Assembly: GCF_028823535.1 (NCBI RefSeq)
Contig: NZ_JAQIYM010000014.1
Location: 1 to 64,000, forward strand
Origin: Pseudomonas serbica
Lineage (GTDB): Bacteria; Pseudomonadota; Gammaproteobacteria; Pseudomonadales; Pseudomonadaceae
Length of the DNA: 64,000 nt
Reading direction: 5' to 3'
Shown here: one piece after another, positions 7,807 to 16,990 of the stretch
Layout of the letters: the number at the start of each line of letters is the position of its first letter
How positions within the stretch are numbered: position 1 is the first letter of the stretch
Translations under genes and position numbers: made by a program
The notes under the pieces: model-generated
Databases searched by the model: none
What the model was told of the DNA's origin: nothing
Seen by the model: only the letters and a program-made list of their open reading frames with translations

Positions 7807-8817
7807 TTATTCCTTGTGGTAAGCCGTCACGCGTGCGACTTCTTCTTTCGAGCCGAGGAACACCGCTACGCGCTGGTGCAGGCCTTCAGGCTGGATGTCG
7901 AGAATGCGCTGGTGGCCGTCGGTGGAGGCGCCGCCCGCCTGTTCCACCAGGAACGACATCGGGTTGGCTTCATACATCAGGCGCAGTTTGCCCGGCTTCG
8001 ACGGCTCGCGGCTGTCGCGTGGGTACATGAACAAGCCACCACGGGTCAGGATGCGGTGCACATCGGCGACCATCGCGGCAACCCAACGCATGTTGTAGTT
8101 CTTTTTCAGCGGGCCTTCATCGCCTGCCAGCAATTCGCCGACGTAGCGCTGTACCGGGGCTTCCCAGTGACGCTGGTTGGACGCGTTGATGGCAAATTCC
8201 TGGGTGGCTTCAGGAATGGTGATGTTTTCGTGGGTCAGTACGAAACTGCCCATTTCACGGTCCAGGGTGAAACCTTTAACGCCGTCGCCCAGGGTCAGGA
8301 TCAACATGGTCTGTGGACCGTAGATCGCATAACCGGCGGCCACTTGCTGGGTACCTGGCTGCAGGAAGGCCTTTTCGTTCAAAGGCTCGTTCTGGCTCAG
8401 GTATTCGTTCGGGCAACGCAGTACCGAGAAGATGGTGCCGACCGGGGCGTTGATGTCGATGTTCGAGGAACCGTCCAGCGGATCGAATACCAACAGGTAC
8501 GCACCTTTCGGGTATTTGCCCGGGATCTGGTAGGCATTGTCCATTTCTTCGGACGCCATGCCGGCCAGGTGGCCGCCCCATTCGTTGGCTTCGAGCAGGA
8601 TCTCGTTGGAGATCACGTCGAGTTTCTTCTGCACTTCGCCCTGGACGTTTTCAGTGCCCATGCTGCCCAGAACGCCACCCAGGGCGCCTTTGGATACGGC
8701 GTGGTTGATCTCCTTGCAGGCACGCGCCACCACTTCGATCAGGAAGCGCAGATCGGCAGGAGTGTTGTTGCTGCGGGTCTGCTCAATCAAATAGCGACTC
8801 AAGGTAACGCGGGACAT
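7807..8817 (-). CDS. fbp: Class 1 fructose-1,6-bisphosphatase
   Basis: A 336-residue gluconeogenic enzyme that hydrolyses fructose 1,6-bisphosphate to fructose 6-phosphate and phosphate. The metal-binding signature FDPLDGSSNIDINAPVGTIF is at about residues 115-134, and the substrate-binding KLRLMYEANPMSFLVEQAGG at about 275-294. Length and both signatures are typical of the cytosolic class 1 enzyme. Fluorescens pseudomonads depend on it for gluconeogenesis because they lack a complete Embden-Meyerhof route. Confidence 0.97.
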   Translation of the reverse strand: MSRVTLSRYLIEQTRSNNTPADLRFLIEVVARACKEINHAVSKGALGGVLGSMGTENVQGEVQKKLDVISNEILLEANEWGGHLAGMASEEMDNAYQIPGKYPKGAYLLVFDPLDGSSNIDINAPVGTIFSVLRCPNEYLSQNEPLNEKAFLQPGTQQVAAGYAIYGPQTMLILTLGDGVKGFTLDREMGSFVLTHENITIPEATQEFAINASNQRHWEAPVQRYVGELLAGDEGPLKKNYNMRWVAAMVADVHRILTRGGLFMYPRDSREPSKPGKLRLMYEANPMSFLVEQAGGASTDGHQRILDIQPEGLHQRVAVFLGSKEEVARVTAYHKE

Positions 8818-8987
8818 GGAAGGCTCCGGTGGAATGGGGGGACTAAAAACCCGCGCAGTTTAACGCGAGTCGGGGCGCATTTCCTCCTATCAGACGTGAT
8901 CGGCCGAAGAGAGTTCATGCGCGGGGTTCAGCGTAGTTCGAAAAGCAGTGGTCATATCGGCATTTAATCGACTGATCGACCGTATTC

Positions 8988-10352
8988 TCAGGTATCGGCT
9001 GGCGGCTGGCGCAGCAGACTGAACGCCATCGCCGCCAGAAACAAAACACTGAGCAGCAGTACCGCCCACAAGCCGAATTTCTTCCAGTTGGTGCCTCCCG
9101 ATACCGACACGGTGGACTCCATCGGGGCAACCTGTTCCCCACCATCAACCGACGCCTGGCCCAATGTCGCCAGCTTCGCCGGGACGTAATCGGGAATCAA
9201 CGTCGACAACGGCAGACTCGCCGCCTTGACCGTCGCATTACCCAGTGCCAGCGTATAGGGCCCGGCTCCGCGCGCCAGAAACACCAATTGCGTCGCACGC
9301 ACGGCGAACTTCACCGTTGGCGCCTCTGCGCCCAGGCCACCGCCGCGCTCATCCACCGTCAGTTTCAACTGCTGCACGGCCCGCCCCGGCAACTGCAATT
9401 CGTTCTGCACCACGTCCTCGCCATTCTGGTTCAAGCGATAGAGCAAGCCACTGCTCAACGGTTGCCAAGGCAAGCTGCTGTCGCGACGACCGGACAGGAT
9501 GACCGGCGCCAGGCTGTTGGCCTGACTCAACTCGATCTGCAAACGCTCGACGTTCAGCAACCTCGGCAGCTGCCAGGTGTACTCACCCGCCTTCGGGCTG
9601 CTGCCGGCCAATGCGTGGGACCAGACCAACGGCAGCGGCAGGCTGCGCACGCTTTGCAATTGCGCCGAGGTCAGGATCGGCGCCGATTGCGGCGTGTCCC
9701 ACAGCAAACGCAGATAGCGTGCCGACTGCCCCGGCAGGCTGACCTCATGCTGCTCGACCCGCTCATCGGCAAACGTCAGTCGCGCCAGTTGCCCCTCGCC
9801 CCAGGATTGCCAATGCTGCAAATCGTCGCTGGCCTCGATGCTGAACCGCTGGAAGCCATCACGCTCACTGGTCCAATCGAGAATCAGCTGTTGCAACGGC
9901 GCCTTGATGGCGCTGGCATCCAACAGCCAGCCACGTAACGCTTCTTCGCCCACCTCCAGCTCAGTGGAAGGCTGCACCTGGACCAGGGTGCCATTGGCGC
10001 TCGATTGCACCCGCACGCTCGGCGCATGCCCGGTGGCGTCCGCCGAGTCGTAGAGCGGGAACCATTTGACGTCAGTCAGCGTGCGGTTGTCGTCCGCTTG
10101 CGTGGATCCCTGTGACAGGGCATAGGCTTGCGGTTCGCCCGCGGCGTTGAATACGCGCACATCGCTGAGGTCGGCCTGGCGTGCGCTCAGTTGCACGGCC
10201 AGGGGCAGCTCCAGGCGATACCATGGACCTTCGCCACTCACGGACAATGGCACATGCGTGGCGAAGTCCGCCGGTGCTTCCTGGGCAGAGACAGTAATTG
10301 CCATGCCCATTGCAACGAGCCCCAACCAGACCAGGTTCAGCTTCTGACTCAA
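8988..10352 (-). CDS. DUF3999 envelope protein
   Basis: A 454-residue protein of the DUF3999 family. I start it at the TTG at 10352 because this codon overlaps the stop of the upstream gene (TTGA), has a GGAG ribosome site seven bases before it, and gives a clean signal peptide ending VSAQE. The frame stays open further upstream but only as a shadow of the DUF2339 gene. The body is beta-rich and periplasmic. A C-terminal membrane helix (FGLWAVLLLSVLFLAAMAFS) and a short tail anchor it. Function unknown; the overlap with the DUF2339 gene suggests the two products act together. Confidence 0.85.
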   Translation of the reverse strand: MSQKLNLVWLGLVAMGMAITVSAQEAPADFATHVPLSVSGEGPWYRLELPLAVQLSARQADLSDVRVFNAAGEPQAYALSQGSTQADDNRTLTDVKWFPLYDSADATGHAPSVRVQSSANGTLVQVQPSTELEVGEEALRGWLLDASAIKAPLQQLILDWTSERDGFQRFSIEASDDLQHWQSWGEGQLARLTFADERVEQHEVSLPGQSARYLRLLWDTPQSAPILTSAQLQSVRSLPLPLVWSHALAGSSPKAGEYTWQLPRLLNVERLQIELSQANSLAPVILSGRRDSSLPWQPLSSGLLYRLNQNGEDVVQNELQLPGRAVQQLKLTVDERGGGLGAEAPTVKFAVRATQLVFLARGAGPYTLALGNATVKAASLPLSTLIPDYVPAKLATLGQASVDGGEQVAPMESTVSVSGGTNWKKFGLWAVLLLSVLFLAAMAFSLLRQPPADT

Positions 10353-13300
10353 GACGACACTCCTTCGGTAGGCGGCGCCGGTTTCTCGGCCTGTGCCATA
10401 GTTTCGACGCGCCTGGGTGGCAACGGGGCGAAATAGCCCACCACCAGCAGCAACACGCCAACGCCGATAAACGACACGATCCGCGCCAGCCCGCCACGGT
10501 TGCTCAGTTCCACGAAGAACAGTTTCGCCACCACCACGCCGATCAGTGCCGCACCGATCAACCAGACTTCGCGGCGATGGCGCAAATGGCCACCGATCAT
10601 CAAACCCAGGGCCATCAAGGTCCAGACGATGGACAGGCCGGCCTGGACCAGCATCGATTCGAGCAACGCATCGAGCTCGAACGGCACATCGCCCCAATGG
10701 TGAGCCGCGCGCATCACCAGTGCGGTGAAAAAGGCGAACAGCGAGACACCAGTAACCACTTGCGAAGCGTTTGCGGCGTAGTCCTTGCGGATCGCAAGTT
10801 GCGTCACGGCGCTACGCGACCACACATAAACGCCGAACAACGCAAACAACAAACCCAATTCCAGCGGGTTGATCAGCGGCACGTAAGACAGAGGCTCGGC
10901 GTTGCCGTCACTGATGCCATTAGCCAGCCAGAACCAGCCGAGCATCAGCACCGCCAATGGCGCGGCGGCATACAAGCGGTATTCACGCGGATAGGCCAAT
11001 ACCGGCCAAGGCCAGGCGCGCGGGGACGCCATCAGCACCAGATACAGGCCCGGCAGAATCGCCCAACCCAACCAGCGCCAGGCGTTGTACTGCTCGGACA
11101 ACAGCAACAGGCCGTAACGCAACTCCAGGGCCAGCACACCGATCAGCAGCCAGCAACCGAAAACATGCGCGGCACCCAGCGCGAGCGCTGGCAGCAGCGG
11201 CGCCAGACGGCGCAGAGAAATGAAATGCACCACGAACACCGCCGTCCACACCAGCCAACCGAAATGGGCCGCCGGGTGATACCGCGAGTGCCAGGCCGCC
11301 AGCAGCACTAGCGCAGCAGCGGGTGTCAGCGAGGTGCAGAGAAGCCCGAGCGACGGCCATTTCAGACGCAGTGCCAACACCGTCCACAACGCAACGCTCG
11401 CGGTCGCGACAGCCAGCAGCCATGTCGCTTGCAGCGGCAATGGCGCAAAGCGCAGCACTTCACCGAGCCAGGCCAGTGTCCACCAAGCCGCGCCCCACGC
11501 CAGCCATGCCTGAGACAAACGCGGCAAATTCAATCCATCGAGCGCCACAGTGGCGTTGCCGAGATGCAATCGCCAGGAGCCGACCAAACCAGACAGTCCC
11601 AACACCAGCGGCGCCCAGAATCCACCATGGGCCAATGGCCGCAGCGCTTCACCCGAGGGTGACCCGGCCACCAGGAACATCGCACCCGCCAGCAACTGCA
11701 CGGCACAGGCGGTGACCAGGAACGTGCGCGATGGCAGGCGCAGTCCCACCAACAAGGTCGCTAATCCGGCCAATGCCCAACTCATCGTCGTGCCAGGGAT
11801 CAAGAAGAACAGCGGTGCCAGCAGATACAGGAACCCAAGGCCGAGACAGGCGAGCACCGGCAAGCCCTGGCGCTCCCAAGGCTTTATTTGCCCGGGCGGC
11901 GCATTACGCAACTGATAGAAACTGAACAGCAGTGCGCCGCCCAGTAGCAACGCGCCCAGCGGAACGCCGCTGATCAGGCTGTTTTGCGCGCCACGCAACT
12001 CGCTGAGAAATGCCAGCGCCGCCCCCAGTTGCAGCAGCAAGGCAAAGGCCCGGGCCACTGGCCGTTGCTGACGTAGGCCGAGCCAGCAGATCCCTGCACC
12101 TTCCACGGCCCACGCGGCGCTCGTCCAGCGCGCATCGAGCCCCAACGGAATCGCCAGGCTGGTGAAGATTACGCCCAAGGCCAGACAGGTTTCCCCCAGC
12201 AACAACGCACGGCCATGCATCAGCAGCCGTGCCAGGCCCAGATAAATCATGCCCAAGGCCAACGCACTGAATGCGGCAGCGAATTCCAGGTGCTGAACCA
12301 GGGCGAACTGCAGCCCGAAGCCAACCAGCGGCGGTCCGAACAGCAGCGTGCCGTCGACGTAGTCACCTTTTCGCGCGGACCAGCGCAACAACGCCTCACG
12401 GCTGCCGTCCTGGGGTGCTTCGCTCGTTTGCAGCAATTTACGCCGGGCGAACAACAAGCCGATGGCCAGGTACATCACGAAAAACAGAACCAGGAACGGC
12501 TCGGTGCTCCACAGCAAATCCGGCGTGTAAGAGCGCAAGCCCCAGGCGACCCCGATACCGAAGGTGCCGGTAAAGCCGATGACATTCAGCAAGCGCCAGG
12601 CCTTGAACCAGGCGATGACGAAGATGCCAGCATTGAGCAAGGCGAAGTAGCTGAACAGCGCGACGTGGCTGCCGGCCCCCGTGGAGGCCAGCAGGGGCGC
12701 GGCGAATCCGCCCAGCGCTGCGGCGGCAGCCAGGCCCAGCGCATCCTGGGAAATGGCGAGAATCGCCGAAAATACCGTCACCGCCACCAACAGGCCAAAC
12801 GCCGCCGAGGGATCGAGCAACGGATGCAGGCGCATGGCGGCAAATACCGTCAGGTACAACACGGCGATACCGGCGCCTTGCAGTATCAAGGCGTAATCAC
12901 TGTTACGTGTTCGCAGCCACCAGCCGAGGCCGAGCAGACCCAACGCCGCTGCCGCGACGCTGGCGTAGCGCAACTCGATCGGTACCACCATGCCCTCGGT
13001 GGCGTAACGCAGCAGGAAGGCCAGGCCAAGGAACAACAGCAGCACACCAACCCGCAGTACGGCATTACCGCCCAACAGCCACGCGCGTGCCGCGTTGACG
13101 GCGCGCTCGACGAGGTTCGATTCAGAGGGTTTGGCGGGCGTTGATTTCCAGGCGTCGAAGGGCTGTGCTACCGCGACCGGTTCAAGTTCGGGCGGCAGCT
13201 CCCAGATCAGTTCCGGGATTTCGGCAGGGGTTTGCGCGGCAACGATGTCAGGAACTGGACCGACTTCGCGGGCTTCAGGCGGCTTCACTCCAGCCTGTTC

Positions 13301-13531
13301 CAGCATGGCCAAGCGTTGCTCGACTGTTTGCAGCGCAAGCTGCGCCTGTTCAAGCAGACGGCGCTGCTCATCGGCCTGTGATCCCAGCCTGCCGATGCGA
13401 ACAGCCTGCCCGACTCCCAGCCCGAGCAGCGCGCCCAGCAACGCATCGCTGAACGACTCGTCGAGTGTCCAGCCCAGCACCAGGCCCACAAGCATGAACA
13501 TCCATTGCATGGTCGATATCCCTAAGCGCAA
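10349..13531 (-). CDS. DUF2339 polytopic membrane protein
   Basis: A 1060-residue integral membrane protein. After a first membrane segment and a short coiled-coil (about residues 45-85, SQADEQRRLLEQAQLALQTV) comes a Pro/Glu-rich linker. Some two dozen predicted hydrophobic helices then fill the rest. The start of the DUF2339 domain shows VNAARAWLLGGNAVLRVGVL. The family is common in pseudomonads and of unknown function. It is translationally coupled to the DUF3999 gene downstream by a 4-base overlap. Confidence 0.88.
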   Translation of the reverse strand: MRLGISTMQWMFMLVGLVLGWTLDESFSDALLGALLGLGVGQAVRIGRLGSQADEQRRLLEQAQLALQTVEQRLAMLEQAGVKPPEAREVGPVPDIVAAQTPAEIPELIWELPPELEPVAVAQPFDAWKSTPAKPSESNLVERAVNAARAWLLGGNAVLRVGVLLLFLGLAFLLRYATEGMVVPIELRYASVAAAALGLLGLGWWLRTRNSDYALILQGAGIAVLYLTVFAAMRLHPLLDPSAAFGLLVAVTVFSAILAISQDALGLAAAAALGGFAAPLLASTGAGSHVALFSYFALLNAGIFVIAWFKAWRLLNVIGFTGTFGIGVAWGLRSYTPDLLWSTEPFLVLFFVMYLAIGLLFARRKLLQTSEAPQDGSREALLRWSARKGDYVDGTLLFGPPLVGFGLQFALVQHLEFAAAFSALALGMIYLGLARLLMHGRALLLGETCLALGVIFTSLAIPLGLDARWTSAAWAVEGAGICWLGLRQQRPVARAFALLLQLGAALAFLSELRGAQNSLISGVPLGALLLGGALLFSFYQLRNAPPGQIKPWERQGLPVLACLGLGFLYLLAPLFFLIPGTTMSWALAGLATLLVGLRLPSRTFLVTACAVQLLAGAMFLVAGSPSGEALRPLAHGGFWAPLVLGLSGLVGSWRLHLGNATVALDGLNLPRLSQAWLAWGAAWWTLAWLGEVLRFAPLPLQATWLLAVATASVALWTVLALRLKWPSLGLLCTSLTPAAALVLLAAWHSRYHPAAHFGWLVWTAVFVVHFISLRRLAPLLPALALGAAHVFGCWLLIGVLALELRYGLLLLSEQYNAWRWLGWAILPGLYLVLMASPRAWPWPVLAYPREYRLYAAAPLAVLMLGWFWLANGISDGNAEPLSYVPLINPLELGLLFALFGVYVWSRSAVTQLAIRKDYAANASQVVTGVSLFAFFTALVMRAAHHWGDVPFELDALLESMLVQAGLSIVWTLMALGLMIGGHLRHRREVWLIGAALIGVVVAKLFFVELSNRGGLARIVSFIGVGVLLLVVGYFAPLPPRRVETMAQAEKPAPPTEGVSS

Positions 13532-13560
13532 TCCAGAAAGATTAGCGCAGCCAGCTCCAA

Positions 13561-13618
13561 AAAAGATCGCAGCCCCGGCAGCGCCTACCTGTAGGCGCTG
13601 CCGGAAGCTGCGATCTTT
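13561..13618. repeat. Hairpin repeat (GATCGCAGCC type), possible terminator
   Basis: An inverted repeat with arms AAAGATCGCAGC and GCTGCGATCTTT, and inner arms GGCAGCGCCTAC / GTAGGCGCTGCC. It is the compact form of the element at 364-440. It sits between the glgP end and the DUF2339 start, so it could terminate readthrough on the minus strand into glgP. Confidence 0.75.
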
Positions 13619-13650
13619 GCGGCCGCCAGTATATCGAACCGCTGGAAGCG

Positions 13651-16101
13651 TTACTCCAACGCCTTCCAGATTTCCGTAGCGTACTCGCGAATCGTCCGGT
13701 CAGACGAAAACCAGCCCATCCGCGAGGTATTCAACACCGCCGAGCGCCACCATTCCTCGGAATCGTGCCAATGGGCTTCGACGCGCATTTGCGCATTCCA
13801 GTAGGAATCGAAATCGGCGCAAACCAGGAAGCGGTCGTAGTCCACCAACGAATCGATCAGCCCTGTGTAACGAGACGGATCATCCGGCGAGAACACCCCG
13901 CCGCGAATGGCTTGCAGTACGTCATTGAGTCGATGGGACGCGGCAATGTCCGGTACTGCACTGAACTCGTGATTCAGCTTGCGCGCTTCAACCTGCTGGG
14001 CGCTGAGACCAAAGATGAACATGTTCTCCACGCCGATGCGCTCGGACATCTCCACGTTGGCACCGTCCAGCGTGCCGATGGTCAATGCACCGTTGAGGCC
14101 GAATTTCATGTTGCTGGTGCCCGAGGCTTCAAAGCCGGCGGTGGAGATCTGCTCGGACAGATCCGCTGCCGGAATGATGCTCTCCGCCAGGCTGACGTTG
14201 TAGTTGGGCAGGAACACGACTTTCAGCAACCCGCGTACGGTCGGGTCGTTGTTCACCACCCGGGCGATGTCGTTGGTCAGCTTGATGATCAGCTTGGCCT
14301 GGTGATAACTGGCCGCCGCCTTGCCGGCGAAGATCTTCACCCGTGGCACCCAGTCGATTTCAGGTTCCGCACGAATCGCCTGGTACAACGCCACGGTGTG
14401 CATCAGGTTGAGCAGTTGGCGCTTGTATTCGTGGATCCTCTTGACCTGCACGTCGAACATCGCCGCCGGGTTGACCGCCACCCCCAATCGCTCATGAATC
14501 AGGTAGGCCAGGGCTTTTTTGCTGTGCAGGCGCTGTTCAGCGAAGGCCTTGCGGAACGCCGGCTTGTCGGCGAACGGCTGCAGGTCGAGCAAGCGCTCCT
14601 CGGGCTTGTCCAGCAGGTCCGGGCCAAGAGCATCGACCAGCATCGAGGTCAGTTCCGGGTTGGCCTGGTACAGCCAGCGGCGGAACGTGATGCCGTTGGT
14701 CTTGTTGTTGATCCGTTGCGGATAGAGCTTGTGCAACTCGGAGAACACGGTCTTGCGCATCAATTGCGTGTGCAATCCGGATACGCCGTTGACACTGTGG
14801 GAGCCGAGGAACGCCAGGTTGCCCATACGCACGCGGCGGCCGTTGTCTTCTTCGATCAACGACACCGCGCGCAGCACATCGAAATCGTGGATGCCTTTGG
14901 CCCGCAGCGAGTCGATGTGCTGCGCGTTGATCAGGTAAATGATCTGCATGTGCCTTGGCAGCATGCGCTCCATCAAGCCCACCGGCCAGGTTTCCAGCGC
15001 TTCGGGCAGCAAGGTGTGGTTGGTGTAGGAAAGCGTGTCGACCGTGACCTGCCAAGCCGCATCCCATGCCACGTCGTAGACATCGACCAGTTGGCGCATC
15101 AACTCGGCCACGGCAATCGAGGGGTGGGTGTCGTTGAGCTGAATCGCCGCATGATCGCCCAGGGTCAGCACCGAGGTGTGCATGTTGCGATGGCGACGCA
15201 GCAAATCCTGCAGCGACGCGGCGACGAAGAAATATTCCTGGCGCAGCCGCAGTTCCTGGCCGGCCTCGGTGCTGTCTGCCGGGTAGAGTACCCGCGAGAT
15301 AGATTCAGCCCGGGCCACCTCTGCTACCGCCCCCAAGTGATCACCGGCATTGAAGCGTTCCAGGTGCAAATCTTCCATGGCCCGTGCGCGCCACAATCGC
15401 AAGGTGTTCACACTCGCCCCGCGCCAACCGACCACCGGCGTGTCGTAGGCAATGGCCCGTACGGTTTCCGCCGGGTGCCAGACCTGCTTGGACTTGCCGG
15501 CTTCATCGGTCACGGTCTCGACACTGCCACCAAAGCCGATCGGGTAAACCACTTCCGGCCGCTCGAACTCCCAGGGGTTACCGAAATCCAGCCAGTGCTC
15601 GGTCTGCTCCTGTTGCCAGCCGTCGACGACGGCCTGACGGAACAAGCCGTGCTCGTAACGAATGCCGTAGCCGTGACCGGCGATACCCAGGGTCGACATG
15701 CTTTCCATGAAGCACGCCGCCAGTCGCCCGAGACCGCCATTACCCAATGCGGCATCTGGCTCCAGCAAGCGGATGCGTTCAAGGTCGACGCCGAGTTCGG
15801 TCAGGGCTTCGCGCGCCACGTCGAGCAGGCCCAGATTGCTCAGGCTGTCGTAGAGCAGGCGGCCGATTAGAAATTCCAGGGAGAGGTAATAAACCCGCTT
15901 CTGTCCCTTGCGGTAGATCTGCCGAGTGTGGTCCATCCAGTGCTCGACCATGTGATCACGCGCGGCCAGGGCGATGGCTTCGAACCAGTCATGGTCGAAG
16001 GCGTGATCCGGGTCTTTGCCCACCGCGTAGGTGAGTTTGGTCAAGACGGCGTCGCGGAATGCGGCCACCTCTGCTTCGCGAACAAGTGGTTCTTGAGTCA
16101 T
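13651..16101 (-). CDS. glgP: Glycogen/starch/alpha-glucan phosphorylase
   Basis: An 816-residue GT35 phosphorylase that releases glucose 1-phosphate from alpha-1,4-glucans using pyridoxal phosphate. The PLP-lysine region is EASGTSNMKFGLNGALTIGT at about residues 657-676. Other conserved blocks are NGGLGRLAACFMESMSTLGI (about 120-139) and VKRIHEYKRQLLN (about 544-556). Length is normal. It is isolated here from other glycogen genes, which in pseudomonads often lie elsewhere. Confidence 0.96.
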   Translation of the reverse strand: MTQEPLVREAEVAAFRDAVLTKLTYAVGKDPDHAFDHDWFEAIALAARDHMVEHWMDHTRQIYRKGQKRVYYLSLEFLIGRLLYDSLSNLGLLDVAREALTELGVDLERIRLLEPDAALGNGGLGRLAACFMESMSTLGIAGHGYGIRYEHGLFRQAVVDGWQQEQTEHWLDFGNPWEFERPEVVYPIGFGGSVETVTDEAGKSKQVWHPAETVRAIAYDTPVVGWRGASVNTLRLWRARAMEDLHLERFNAGDHLGAVAEVARAESISRVLYPADSTEAGQELRLRQEYFFVAASLQDLLRRHRNMHTSVLTLGDHAAIQLNDTHPSIAVAELMRQLVDVYDVAWDAAWQVTVDTLSYTNHTLLPEALETWPVGLMERMLPRHMQIIYLINAQHIDSLRAKGIHDFDVLRAVSLIEEDNGRRVRMGNLAFLGSHSVNGVSGLHTQLMRKTVFSELHKLYPQRINNKTNGITFRRWLYQANPELTSMLVDALGPDLLDKPEERLLDLQPFADKPAFRKAFAEQRLHSKKALAYLIHERLGVAVNPAAMFDVQVKRIHEYKRQLLNLMHTVALYQAIRAEPEIDWVPRVKIFAGKAAASYHQAKLIIKLTNDIARVVNNDPTVRGLLKVVFLPNYNVSLAESIIPAADLSEQISTAGFEASGTSNMKFGLNGALTIGTLDGANVEMSERIGVENMFIFGLSAQQVEARKLNHEFSAVPDIAASHRLNDVLQAIRGGVFSPDDPSRYTGLIDSLVDYDRFLVCADFDSYWNAQMRVEAHWHDSEEWWRSAVLNTSRMGWFSSDRTIREYATEIWKALE

Positions 16102-16358
16102 CGATAGGACCTCGAGCGAGCTTGGAGTTGTCTGAGACTAGACGGTCTGACAGACGGTATAGACTCTGGTTCGGCGGTTTTTCCTGTTAATGCGCGTCAA
16201 GCCGGCAATACATTGTCGTGTACCCGAATCAATGCAGGGGCCGTGCCGGATTAGTGGTGTTGCCGGGTGCCTGCGAAAAAAAACTGGCGAAAGGTTGTTC
16301 AAAAATCCACCAGTCCCGGTATGATCGCGCGCCCTGATGCACACGCTGGTAACAACCG

Positions 16359-16796
16359 ATGATGAAGCCCAACCTGATCGCCGCCGCGGAGATCGACCGA
16401 CTCGATACCTGGGCCAAGTACTCTGCCCCAATGTGCGGCTCCTGCCTATCGAGCTGTTGCACCCTGCCGGTCGAGGTCAAGATCAAGGACCTGATCCGCA
16501 TCGGCATCGTCGATGAATTCGAACGCGGCGACCCGCCAAAGAACATCGCCAAGCGCCTGCAAAAGGAAGGGATCGTCGAGCGCTATAACCAGAAGTCCGA
16601 GATCTTCACCCTCCAGCGCATGAGCAACAACGATTGCCTGTACCTGGATCGTAAGAGCCGTCTGTGCACTATTTATGAAAAGCGCCCGGATACCTGCCGC
16701 AATCACCCGAAAATCGGCCCGCGGCCGGGGTATTGCGCTTATAAGCCGAAAGAAGTGGTGCGCGAAACCAATTCGCGGTCGATTGAGCGGTTCTGA
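16359..16796 (+). CDS. YkgJ family cysteine-cluster protein
   Basis: A 145-residue protein with the YkgJ-type cysteine cluster (CxxCxxCC): CGSCLSSCC at about residues 27-35, then NDCLYLDRKSRLCTIYEKRP and DTCRNHP further on. These cysteines form a zinc or iron-sulphur site in the family; function is not established. Two consecutive ATG codons (16359, 16362) make the start ambiguous by one residue. It is divergent from glgP. Confidence 0.88.
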   Translation: MMKPNLIAAAEIDRLDTWAKYSAPMCGSCLSSCCTLPVEVKIKDLIRIGIVDEFERGDPPKNIAKRLQKEGIVERYNQKSEIFTLQRMSNNDCLYLDRKSRLCTIYEKRPDTCRNHPKIGPRPGYCAYKPKEVVRETNSRSIERF

Positions 16797-16828
16797 TATT
16801 TCCTGATTCTGCGGCGGCTGTCCGGCCG

Positions 16829-16899
16829 CCTTCGCTGGCAAGCCAGCGCCTACAGTGGGGACAACTCAAAACCCTGTAGGAGCTGGCTTGCCAGCGAAG
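16829..16899. repeat. REP-type inverted repeat (GTAGGAGC family)
   Basis: Inverted arms CTTCGCTGGCAAGCCAGCGC and CTGGCTTGCCAGCGAAG flank a short A-rich core. Same family as 6421-6490 and 39095-39173; placed between convergent genes. Confidence 0.85.
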
Positions 16900-16935
16900 A
16901 GGCCGGCACAATCAACAAATAAATCGCAGACAAAT

Positions 16936-16971
16936 AAAAACGCCCCCGGTCTCTCGACCGGGGGCGTTTTT
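16936..16971 (-). terminator. Rho-independent terminator of typA (bidirectional form)
   Basis: A perfect GC-rich hairpin, ACGCCCCCGGT-CTCTCG-ACCGGGGGCGT, is flanked by five A on one side and five T on the other. It therefore works in both directions, ending typA (minus) and the YkgJ gene (plus). Confidence 0.93.
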
Positions 16972-16990
16972 GTTCAGCTTCGGCTAAATC

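Noticed and set aside
13765..15870. 701-codon open frame opposite glgP
   Set aside because: Antisense frame caused by high GC third positions; glgP has all catalytic motifs.
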